A stretch of 64,000 nucleotides of DNA from Cellulomonas sp. NS3. GTDB lineage: Bacteria; Actinomycetota; Actinomycetes; Actinomycetales; Cellulomonadaceae. The DNA is taken from the NCBI RefSeq assembly GCF_024757985.1, contig NZ_CP103289.1:3596001-3660000 (forward strand). Direction: 5' to 3'. Below, piece by piece: positions 7,052 to 14,900 of the stretch. Every line of letters begins with the position of its first letter. Within the stretch, counting starts at the first letter, position 1. The notes beneath the pieces were generated by a model. The model saw only the letters and a list, made by a program, of their open reading frames with translations, ran no database searches and was not told the origin of the DNA. The position numbers and the translations under genes are program-made.

Positions 7052-9619
7052 TCAGGCCGGGGGCTCGAGCTCCAGCACGTCGGTCGCGGCGTCGTCGATC
7101 GCGTCCGCGGTGAACGGCCACGGGAACAGCCGGCCCTCGGCCCACGGGGTGAGCTGGTCGGCGTAGTGCACGGACCCGGGGTGCCCGGACGCGCCGGTCA
7201 TCGTGATCCACGCGGACGAGTCCAGGTCGGCGAGGTCGACGACCATGCGCATCGCGGGCGCGGCCGTCACCCGGAAGGACCCGCTCCCGGCGTCCCACGC
7301 AGTCGCGTTGACGAGCGACGCCCCGCCACCGACCTCGCGCGGCGTCGGGTTGACGAGCCGGCGCACCGGCGCGGGCAGCGCGGGCGACCCGAGGACGTCG
7401 TGCTCGGGGGCCGCGGTGTGGACCTTGCCCCAGCGCCAGTCGGACGGGTCCTTGCCGAGGTCGGCCGTGAGCTCGCGGCGCGCGGCCACGAGCGCGCGGG
7501 TCAGGATCTCGTCGCGCCCCTCGACGACGCCCACGGTGCTGCGGTCGTCCCACCAGGACCCGTCGGGCGTCTCGAGCAGCCGGCGGACCACCTCGAGCCA
7601 GCGCGCGCCGCCCGTCGGCTCGTAGCCCTCGGGCAGGTCGTCCCAGAACGTGAGCTCGAGCAGGTTGGACCACACCGACGCGAAGTACGCCGCCGCCGCG
7701 GAGTCGGGGTCGGAGCGCAGGTCCCACTCGCGCAGCAGGTCCTGGCCGTCGTCGTCGAACGAGTCCGGGACGTCGACCGCGAGGAGCGCCGGGAGCAGCA
7801 CGTGCGCGTACGGGTTGTCGACGTCGGCCTGCAGCGAGCGGGTCGTCGCGACGTCGATCTGCTCGCCCGAGCGGATCTGCTCCTCCAGGACCGAGCGGAT
7901 GCGCTGCGCACGGAAGCCGTAGTCCCAGTCGGACGTGAGGTAGGGGCCGACGCCGGCGGGGGTGACCGCCTGGTTCGCCGCCACGACGAAGCCCTCGGCC
8001 GGGTCCTGCACCGCGGGCATCTGCTCGGCCGGGACCCAGCCCTGCCAGTCGTACGCGCTGTCCCAGCCGGGCCGCGGCCACGAGCCGTCGGACGGCACCA
8101 CGGAGCCGACGACGTCCGCGCGGACCGGGATGCGGCCGGGCGCCTGGTAGCCGATGTGCCCGTCCGTCGTCGCGTAGACGATGCTCTGCGACGGCACCTC
8201 GAACAGCGCGGCGGCCGCCGCGACGTCGTCCGCGTCCGCGGCCTGCGCGAGCGCGAAGATCGCGTCCGCCGTGCGGCCCGGGGTCAGGGCGGCCCAGCCG
8301 AGCGCGACCTCGTACCGCCCGTACGGCGACCCCTCGGGGACCGGGACGTCGTCGAGCGCCGCGATCTCGAGGACGTCCGAGACGATCGGCCCGTGCGTCG
8401 TCGACCGCACCTCGAGCTCGACGTCCTCGCCGCCGTTGACCTCGATCACCTCGCGCCGGGTGCTCAGCGGGACGCGCTCGCCGTCGAGCAGCGCCGTCCC
8501 GTCCGACACGCGCTCGAGGAAGAAGTCCGTGACGTCCGCGCCGAGGTTCGTCAGCCCCCACGCGAGCGCGTCGTTGTGCCCGATCACGACGCCCGGCAGC
8601 CCGGCGAACGAGAATCCCGAGACGTCGTACGGGCACTCCGGGGACCGCTCGCGGCAGTGCAGGCCCACCTGGGTCCAGATGCCCGGCGCGGAGATGCCGA
8701 GGTGCGGGTCGTTCGCGAGGACGGGCAGCCCCGAGACGGTGTGCGTCCCCGAGACCACCCAGGAGTTGGAGCCGATGCCGTCCCCCTCGCCGAGCAGGTG
8801 AGGGACCGACGACAGGGCCCGCTCGGCCGACGCGAGGGCCTCCTGGAGGTGCGACGACGAGAGGTCGACGGCCCCGCCCTGCTGCGCGGCGGCGGCCGGG
8901 TGCGCGCCCGACGCCTGCACGATCGGCAGGTTCACGTCCTGCGGGTAGGCCGGGAACAGCTCGTCGACGCGCGCGACGTCGCCGATCGTCTCGAACGCCA
9001 TGCCGCGCGCGAGCTCGTCGGAGTAGTTCGCCTTGAGGTCCCACGCCATCGCCTTGAGCCACGCGAGGGAGTCGACGGGCGTCCACGGCTCCGGGTCCGC
9101 CAGGTCGAGGCGCACGTCGAGGATGCTGTACTCCACGGCGAGCGCCGACCGGTCGCGCTGGTCCAGGTACGCGTTCACCCCGTCGGCGTAGGCCTGCAGG
9201 TTCTCGCGGGTCTCCGGCTGGAGCAGCTCCCACTCCTGCTCGGCGACCCGGCGCCACCCGAGGGTGCGGATCACGGCGTCGGCCTGCAGCGCGGCCTCGT
9301 TCTCGCCGACCAGCTCCGAGAGACGCCCCGCCGTCACGTGGCGGCGGTAGTCCATCTCGAAGAAGCGGTCCTGCGCGTGCACGTACCCCTGCGCGCGGAA
9401 CAGGTCGCCCGAGGTGTCCGCCTCGATGAACGGCACGCCGCGCTCGTCCCGGCTCACCGTCACACCGGCGCCGAGGCCCGGGACCTCGACGCGGCCGGCG
9501 ACCTGCGGGAGCGGCTCGCGCACGACGAGGACGGTCCCGACGGCGGTCGCCGCGAGCACGAGCACGAGGATCGCCGCCGCGGCGGCGAGGGACAGTCGGA
9601 CGGCACGACGACGAGGCAC
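7052..9619 (-). CDS. Penicillin acylase family N-terminal nucleophile hydrolase
   Basis: 855 residues with an N-terminal membrane anchor or signal helix (~9-32). It has the alpha-chain start (VSRDERGVPFIEADTSGDLFRAQGYVHAQDRFFEMD), a spacer, then the beta-chain start GSNSWVVSG with the predicted nucleophile Ser284, exposed by autoproteolysis after Gly283. Further family blocks are DPHLGISAPGIW, GVVIGHNDALAWGLTN and VAANQAV. Members hydrolyse amide bonds of penicillins, acyl-homoserine lactones or other N-acyl compounds outside the membrane; substrate cannot be read from sequence. It interrupts the otherwise conserved cyclo-ligase/FmdB/mscL block, so it probably arrived by local insertion. Confidence 0.9.
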   Translation of the reverse strand: MPRRRAVRLSLAAAAAILVLVLAATAVGTVLVVREPLPQVAGRVEVPGLGAGVTVSRDERGVPFIEADTSGDLFRAQGYVHAQDRFFEMDYRRHVTAGRLSELVGENEAALQADAVIRTLGWRRVAEQEWELLQPETRENLQAYADGVNAYLDQRDRSALAVEYSILDVRLDLADPEPWTPVDSLAWLKAMAWDLKANYSDELARGMAFETIGDVARVDELFPAYPQDVNLPIVQASGAHPAAAAQQGGAVDLSSSHLQEALASAERALSSVPHLLGEGDGIGSNSWVVSGTHTVSGLPVLANDPHLGISAPGIWTQVGLHCRERSPECPYDVSGFSFAGLPGVVIGHNDALAWGLTNLGADVTDFFLERVSDGTALLDGERVPLSTRREVIEVNGGEDVELEVRSTTHGPIVSDVLEIAALDDVPVPEGSPYGRYEVALGWAALTPGRTADAIFALAQAADADDVAAAAALFEVPSQSIVYATTDGHIGYQAPGRIPVRADVVGSVVPSDGSWPRPGWDSAYDWQGWVPAEQMPAVQDPAEGFVVAANQAVTPAGVGPYLTSDWDYGFRAQRIRSVLEEQIRSGEQIDVATTRSLQADVDNPYAHVLLPALLAVDVPDSFDDDGQDLLREWDLRSDPDSAAAAYFASVWSNLLELTFWDDLPEGYEPTGGARWLEVVRRLLETPDGSWWDDRSTVGVVEGRDEILTRALVAARRELTADLGKDPSDWRWGKVHTAAPEHDVLGSPALPAPVRRLVNPTPREVGGGASLVNATAWDAGSGSFRVTAAPAMRMVVDLADLDSSAWITMTGASGHPGSVHYADQLTPWAEGRLFPWPFTADAIDDAATDVLELEPPA

Positions 9620-9722
9620 GCAGCGAGACTAGTGCGTGCGACGGGGCGGCACCGGGTGCGCGACGACCTGCGTGCACGGCGAGGGCGGGGCGGCCGGAGC
9701 GGGCTTGCGCGCCCCGGTAGAC

Positions 9723-9749
9723 TTGGCACTCGAAGTTGGAGAGTGCCAG
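9723..9749. promoter_or_regulatory. CIRCE element (HrcA operator)
   Basis: TTGGCACTC (9723-9731), nine bases, then GAGTGCCAG (9741-9749). This matches the CIRCE consensus TTAGCACTC-N9-GAGTGCTAA at 15 of 18 arm positions and keeps the invariant nine-base spacer. A TAGACT box (9718-9723) abuts the left arm. It lies 88 bases upstream of the FmdB-family GTG start, where HrcA would repress the gene until heat stress. Confidence 0.85.
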
Positions 9750-9837
9750 GAAGTTGGACGGCTCGGCCGACGTCGCGCGCCCGCTCGTGAGCGCGTGGGG
9801 TCGTCGGCCGACGTCCTGCCCGAACCAGGAGACACCA

Positions 9838-10194
9838 GTGCCCACCTACTCGTACGCGTGCACCGCCTGCGGGCACGCCTTCGACATCCAGCAGTCGTTC
9901 AGCGACGAGTCCCTGACGGTGTGCCCCGAGTGCGAGGGACGCCTGCGCAAGGTGTTCTCGGCCGTGGGCGTCGTGTTCAAGGGCTCGGGGTTCTACCGCA
10001 ACGACTCGCGCTCGTCGGGCACGAGCACGTCCTCGTCGGGCTCGTCGTCGAGCACGTCGTCGACGTCGTCGAACGGCGGGTCCTCGTCGGGGTCCTCCGG
10101 CTCGTCCGGCGAGGGGTCCTCGTCCGCGTCGACGCCCGCGAAGCCTGCGACGTCGAGCGGGTCGTCCTCGACCCCGGCTGCTGCCGCGAGCTGA
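9838..10194 (+). CDS. FmdB-family zinc-ribbon protein, Ruc-like redox chaperone
   Basis: 118 residues; the GTG at 9838 follows AGGAG at 9827 by six bases. Residues 1-45 are a CxxC...CxxC zinc ribbon (YACTACGHAF, TVCPECEGRLRKVF) ending VFKGSGFYRND. The remaining ~65 residues are Ser/Gly/Thr-rich and disordered. This matches M. tuberculosis Rv0991c (Ruc), a heat-induced chaperone that becomes active when its zinc cysteines are oxidised, and the CIRCE operator upstream agrees with Rv0991c belonging to the HrcA regulon. The automatic label for this family (putative formamidase regulator) is probably misleading. A perfect 16-base palindrome follows the stop. Confidence 0.85.
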   Translation: MPTYSYACTACGHAFDIQQSFSDESLTVCPECEGRLRKVFSAVGVVFKGSGFYRNDSRSSGTSTSSSGSSSSTSSTSSNGGSSSGSSGSSGEGSSSASTPAKPATSSGSSSTPAAAAS

Positions 10195-10200
10195 CCGGCA

Positions 10201-10216
10201 ACCCGCCCGGGCGGGT
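10201..10216. terminator. Possible terminator palindrome after the FmdB-family gene
   Basis: ACCCGCCCGGGCGGGT is a perfect 16-base palindrome seven bases after the stop. With no loop bases the effective hairpin is about 6 bp, so it is a weak candidate. Confidence 0.35.
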
Positions 10217-10306
10217 CGCACACCCCCAGCCCGAGGCGGGAGCGACGGACCGACGCCCGCAGGTCCGACGCCGACCGTGGGGTCGCCGTCGACCTAGCGT
10301 CGCGGC

Positions 10307-11062
10307 ATGCCCCTCCTCCGCGCCGCCGCACCGTCCCGCGACCGCTCCCCCGGCCGGGTGCCGGAGCGAGGTGCACGCACGCCCGCACGCACGGCGCCCC
10401 GGCCGCTCGTGCGCGTGCGGCTCCTCCTGTGGCGCGCGCGGTTCCCCGTCGCCGCCCTCCTCCTGGGGTGCGCGTGCGCGGTGGTCGTGAGCGCCGTCCG
10501 GCCGGCCCCGCCCCCGACGGCACCCGTCCTCGTGCTCGACCGTGCGCTCGCCGCCGGTGAGCACGTGGCGCCCGACGACGTCCGCACCGTGCGCCTGCCG
10601 GTCGACCTCGTGCCGGACGGGAGCCTGCACGTCGCCGACGAGCTCCCCGACGCGACGCTCGCCGTGCCCGGGATCCCGGGGCTGCCGGTCGTGCCGAGCC
10701 TCTTCACCCAGGCGTCGGTGCACGGCCCACCCGGCACCGTCGTCGCGCCGGTCCGGTTCGCCGACCCCGGCGTCGCCGCGATGCTCACGCCCGGCGTCGT
10801 CGTGGACGTGCTCGGCGGCGCCGACGACCTCGACGGTACGCCGGGCGCCGGACGCGTCCTCGCCCGCGGTGCGCTGGTGCTCGCCGGGCCGGCCGACGCG
10901 GACGCGGGCGGCTCGTCGGGCACGGAGCCCCTCGGCGGAGGACTGCTCGGGGGCGGTGGCGGGGATGCCGAACACTCGCCCCTGGTGCTGCTGGCGGTGA
11001 CCCCCGAGGAGTCGGTGGCGCTGACCGGTTCGTCCGGACTCAGCGCGGTCTTCGTGGAATGA
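10307..11062 (+). CDS. SAF-domain membrane protein, CpaB/RcpC-like
   Basis: 251 residues. A basic N-terminus is followed by one membrane helix at ~45-64 (FPVAALLLGCACAVVVSAV). Next is a SAF domain (VLVLDRALAAGEHVAPDDVRTVRLPVDLVPDG) and a RcpC/CpaB-like segment (VRFADPGVAAMLTPGVVVDVLGG) with a Gly-rich loop. SAF domains occur in Flp-pilus assembly proteins and in isolated actinobacterial membrane proteins of unknown role. No other pilus genes are nearby, so the pilus role is not supported here. A SAF gene also lies by mscL in many relatives. Confidence 0.75.
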   Translation: MPLLRAAAPSRDRSPGRVPERGARTPARTAPRPLVRVRLLLWRARFPVAALLLGCACAVVVSAVRPAPPPTAPVLVLDRALAAGEHVAPDDVRTVRLPVDLVPDGSLHVADELPDATLAVPGIPGLPVVPSLFTQASVHGPPGTVVAPVRFADPGVAAMLTPGVVVDVLGGADDLDGTPGAGRVLARGALVLAGPADADAGGSSGTEPLGGGLLGGGGGDAEHSPLVLLAVTPEESVALTGSSGLSAVFVE

Positions 11063-11117
11063 TCCCGTTCGACCGCGCGCACCCGACCGTGCGCGTGCAC
11101 CACGAACAGGAGCGACC

Positions 11118-11570
11118 GTGAAGAGCCTGATCAACGGCTTCAAGGACTTCATCTCACGCGGCAACGCGATCGACCTCGCGGTCGGTGTCGTCATCGGTGC
11201 TGCCTTCACCGGCGTCGTCAGCGCGCTCCAGAACGGCATCATCAGCCCGCTCATCGGCATCATCTTCGGCAAGCCGAGCCTGGCCGAGCTGTGGCGCATC
11301 ACGACGCCCCGCGGCACCATCGACGTCGGCCTCGTGCTCGACGCGATCCTGCAGTTCCTCATCACCGCGGCGGCGATCTACTTCTTCATCGTCCTGCCGC
11401 TCAACAAGCTCGCCGAGCGCCGCAAGAAGGGCCTCGAGGCGGAGCCCACCGCCCCCGCGGAGGACATCCTCCTGCTCCAGCAGATCCGCGACCTGCTCGC
11501 CGGGCAGCAGTCCGCCGCGCTGCGGAACGACACCGGCCCCTCGCTGCCTCCGACGGCGCAGCGCAGCTGA
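11118..11570 (+). CDS. mscL: Large-conductance mechanosensitive channel MscL
   Basis: 150 residues from a GTG at 11118 with AGGAG nine bases upstream. The N-terminal amphipathic helix and first membrane helix read GFKDFISRGNAIDLAVGVVIGAAFTGVVSAL, the MscL signature. A periplasmic loop and the second helix (LDAILQFLITAAAIYFFIVLPL) follow, then a cytoplasmic helix (EDILLLQQIRDLLA). Five subunits form a pore that opens under membrane tension during osmotic downshock. The extra ~15 residues at the C-terminus (NDTGPSLPPTAQRS) are probably disordered. Confidence 0.97.
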   Translation: MKSLINGFKDFISRGNAIDLAVGVVIGAAFTGVVSALQNGIISPLIGIIFGKPSLAELWRITTPRGTIDVGLVLDAILQFLITAAAIYFFIVLPLNKLAERRKKGLEAEPTAPAEDILLLQQIRDLLAGQQSAALRNDTGPSLPPTAQRS

Positions 11571-11588
11571 CACCACGCACGCCGGCGC

Positions 11589-11634
11589 ACCGCGGCCGCG
11601 GCCGACCTCCGGGTCGCCGCGGCCGTCGCGCGTC
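11589..11634 (+). terminator. Imperfect GC hairpin after mscL
   Basis: The segments around 11590-11608 and 11613-11632 are largely complementary (CGCGGCC..CCGACC against GGTCG..CGCGGCCG), with a mismatch and a bulge. A probable terminator of the mscL transcript. Confidence 0.35.
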
Positions 11635-11638
11635 GGGC

Positions 11639-11699
11639 GCGTCCTGCGTCCGGCGCGTCCTGCGTCAGGCGTCCCGCGCCAGCCGCGTCCTGCGTCAGG
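11639..11699. repeat. Four degenerate 15-bp tandem units
   Basis: The unit GCGTCCTGCGTCAGG occurs at about 11639, 11655 and 11685, with a more diverged copy (CGTCCCGCGCCAGCC) between. It is non-coding and lies between the converging mscL and helicase units. Confidence 0.5.
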
Positions 11700-11729
11700 G
11701 CGCAGCGAGCGTCAGGGCCGGCCGCCGGG

Positions 11730-11912
11730 TCACCAGTGCGGTGGGACGTCCCGGAGCAGGCGGTCGTCGTTGGCGTCGTCGGTGCGCTCGCCCCAGCCGG
11801 AGTCGGAGTCGTCGGCGCTCCGGGTGGGGATCAGCGGCGCGTCCGGGACGGGGCGCGCCGGCGGGCGGGACGCATCGTCGCTCGGGACGTCACGGGGCTT
11901 GTCGGCGTTCAC
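11730..11912 (-). CDS. Small acidic protein of unknown function
   Basis: 60 residues: hydrophilic, Asp/Pro-rich, ending GWGERTDDANDDRLLRDVPPHW. The GWGE...D-RLL..PPHW ending recurs in small actinobacterial proteins, so I think it is real despite its size. It starts 69 bases after the helicase-like gene in the same direction and could be co-transcribed. No membrane segment, metal site or known domain is visible. Confidence 0.6.
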   Translation of the reverse strand: MNADKPRDVPSDDASRPPARPVPDAPLIPTRSADDSDSGWGERTDDANDDRLLRDVPPHW

Positions 11913-11981
11913 CGCTCCATCGTCCCACCGCCGCGCCGACCACCGGTCTGCCGGCTCTCGTCCCGACGGATCCCGCCGGGC

Positions 11982-14900
11982 TCAGGACGTCGCGCGGCGG
12001 ACCGCGCCGGCGACGACCGCGTCGACCCGCGAGCTGCGGCGCGTGATGCCGAGCGCCTCGCGCACCGCGGCCGCGAGCTCCTCACGGCCGCGCTCGACGC
12101 CGTCCGAGACCAGCCACGTGACGACCTCGTCGAGCTGGTCGTCGCTGTAGGCGTTGATCGGCAGGCCGGGCCGGATCGGCGGTCGCGGTCGCGAGGGGAC
12201 GGCGAGCGTCGGCTGCTCGACCCGGGGCGTCGGCCCCGTGCTCGGCCGGTCGCTGAGCGTCGTGCGGCCGGCGTCCGGCGCGGGTGCGGTGTCCGGCCGG
12301 TGCGCCGCGGAAGCTCCGGCAGCGGCGCCGGCGGGTGCGTCACCGGTCGTCGGCACCTGCGGCACGCTGCCCGTGCCCGTGCCCGTGCCCGTGCCCGTGC
12401 CCCTGCCCGTCCCCGGGCCCGTGCCGGCGCTCGTGGCCGCGGGTGCGACGCGGCGCAGGCTCCCCGTGCTGACGCGCTCGACGTGCCGTGAGCCCCCGGG
12501 TGTCTCGCCCACGCGCGGGATCATCCCCGTCGACCGGCGCTCGACCTGCGGGAGCGCGCCTGTCGCGGGGGTCTGCACCCGCCGACCGGTTCGGGCCGGT
12601 GCCACCTCGGAGCGCGTGGCGTCCGAGCGTCGGGAGCCGCCGTCCGCGGCGGTCCCGTCGTGACGGACCGAGCCCCCGTCCTCGTCCACCCCGCCGGGGT
12701 GAGGGGTGCCGTTCGTGTCGTCGCTACCGGGGCGCGGCGTGCCGTCCGGGCGTGCGCTGCCGCCGCGGCGCGCTGCCGGGATCGTGGGCCACGCACCCGT
12801 GCGCACGGGGACCGGGCCGGTGCGCGGAGCACCGGCGACCCCACCGCCGGACGGGGTCGCCGTCGTGGGCGGGCCGGCCGGTGGCGTCGGGGGTGTGATG
12901 GCGTGCCACGGGCTCGTCCGCGCGGCGAGCGTTCCTCGCGGCGGCGTGAGCGGGCTCTGCGGCGCCGCGGGCGGAGGCGTGCGGCGGCGCGCACGGGTCA
13001 CGGGCTCGGCCCAGGCGGCGTCGGCGGTCGTGGATCCGTCGGACCGCTTCTCGGACCCCGGGGAACCGGGGACGGCGTCCGCACGGGCGTCGGAGCCCGC
13101 ACCCGCCGGCTCGGCCGAGGTGGCTGCCGCCGCACCCGCGGGACCGGCCGAGGCGGCCACGGCACCCGCGGTACCGGGCAGGACGGCGGCCGTCGCACCC
13201 GCCGGAGTGGTGGAGGTGGTTCCCGTCGCACCCGGCGTCGCGGCAGCCGCCCACGTCGGTGTCCCGCCCGTGGCGCGTCCCGCGTCCGGACCTGCCGGGG
13301 TCGCCTCCGTCGCGCCCTGCCCACCGGGCGCGGCCGTCCCGCCCGGTGCGACCGCGACGCCGTGCGCCGGGGTCTCCACGTCGGCGTCGTCCTCGGGCTC
13401 GTCGACGCGCGCGGGAGCCCGCGTGCCGGCCGCGGGACGCACCGCCGCGGGCGCCGCCGGGATCGCGGCCTCGACAGCGCTCCGGACCCGGTCGACCTCG
13501 GCCTGGGGGTCGAGGAACGCCGCGGCGGACCACACCTGCACGACCGACCAGCCGAGGCGCTCGAGGCGCTCGGCGACCTGGCGGTCGCGCACGCGGATGC
13601 TCGGCTCGGCGACGTAGGCCTCGTCGTCGGTGAGGACCGCGACGAGCAGGCGGCCGGGGAGGTCCGGGTGGCCGACCGCGAGGGGGATGTGGGTGCCGCC
13701 GGGGAGCCCGTGGTCGAGCTCGACGGTCAGGCCGTGGCGCCACAGCCGCTCCGCGAGGTCGACGACGAGGCGGTCGGGCTCGCGCGCGGCGCCCTCGTCG
13801 GCCTGCTGCGGGAGCGTCATGGTGTCGGGGTCCGCCGCCGACCGGCTCGCCGGTGCCGCACCGGAGGCGCCGGCCGCCGGCGCGACCTGCTCCGTGGAGT
13901 CGACGGGCGTGGTCGAGCCCACGGCGGGCGCCGCCGACGCCGGGATGGACACGAACGGCGCGGCCGACGCAGCGGCGGCGGAGACCGACGGTGCGGTCGT
14001 CGACGGCGTGAACGACACCTCGCCCGAGTCGGCGCTGCGGCGCTCGGCGAACGCGAGCAGGTCCGCGAGGAGCCGCGGGCCGGGTCCGCGCAGGCGCTCG
14101 GGGTCGAGGTCGCCGGCGCGGAAGCACGAGACGACGTCGAGCCGGTGCCGGGTCGCGCCGAGCGCGGCGAGCAGCAGCGCGTCCCCGCCCGGGCCGCCGA
14201 TGGGACCGAAGCGGTGCAGCACCCGCCCGTGCGGGGTCCGGCCGAAGCCGACGGACAGCACGACCGCGTCGCGGCTGAGCCCCGCGACGCCCGCGAGGTC
14301 GGCGACGACGAACGGCTCGGCGACACCGGCGTCGAAGAACGCCGAGAGCCCGGGGTTGTCGCGCACCTCGGTCAGCACGGCCTCGCGCACGTGCTCGGCG
14401 TGCACGGACGACGGCGTGATCACGGCGAGCGACTCGTCGGGCCGGGTCAGCGCGTGCGTGAGGACGAGCTCGACGACGTGCTCGACCTCGGCGCGCGTGC
14501 TGTCGACCGCGCCGCTCGTCGAGTCGGGCATCCCGGTGCCGTCGACGACGTCGAGGCGCACGAGCGGGGCGTTCTGCGGCAGGGGCGTCGGGCTCAGCAC
14601 GTCGCCGTAGCCGTGCGCGGCGAGGAAAGCGGTCAGGTGCGGGTCGCGGCGCGAGGCGTCGGCCCGCAGCGCGACGCCGGGCAGCATCTCGGCGAGCTCG
14701 CGGACCGCGCTGCCGGACGCGCAGCGGGCGTCGCCGAGCACGACGACCTGGCGTCCGCGCGCGATCGCGGCGAGCGCGACCTCGAGCGGCAGGTGCGCGG
14801 CGGCGTCGAGCACGACGAGGTCGACGGTGCGCGTCGCGGGCAGGACCTGCGGGACGAGCATCGGCGACGCGGCGAGCACCGGGCGCAGGCGGCGCACGAG

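Noticed and set aside
6629-9790. Plus-strand 1053-residue frame opposite the penicillin acylase gene
   Set aside because: Antisense shadow with no domain; the minus strand encodes a full Ntn-hydrolase.
9736-9837. Upstream ATG start for the FmdB-family protein
   Set aside because: It begins inside the CIRCE element and lacks a ribosome site; the family N-terminus (MPTYSYACTACG) begins at the GTG at 9838 with a good ribosome site.
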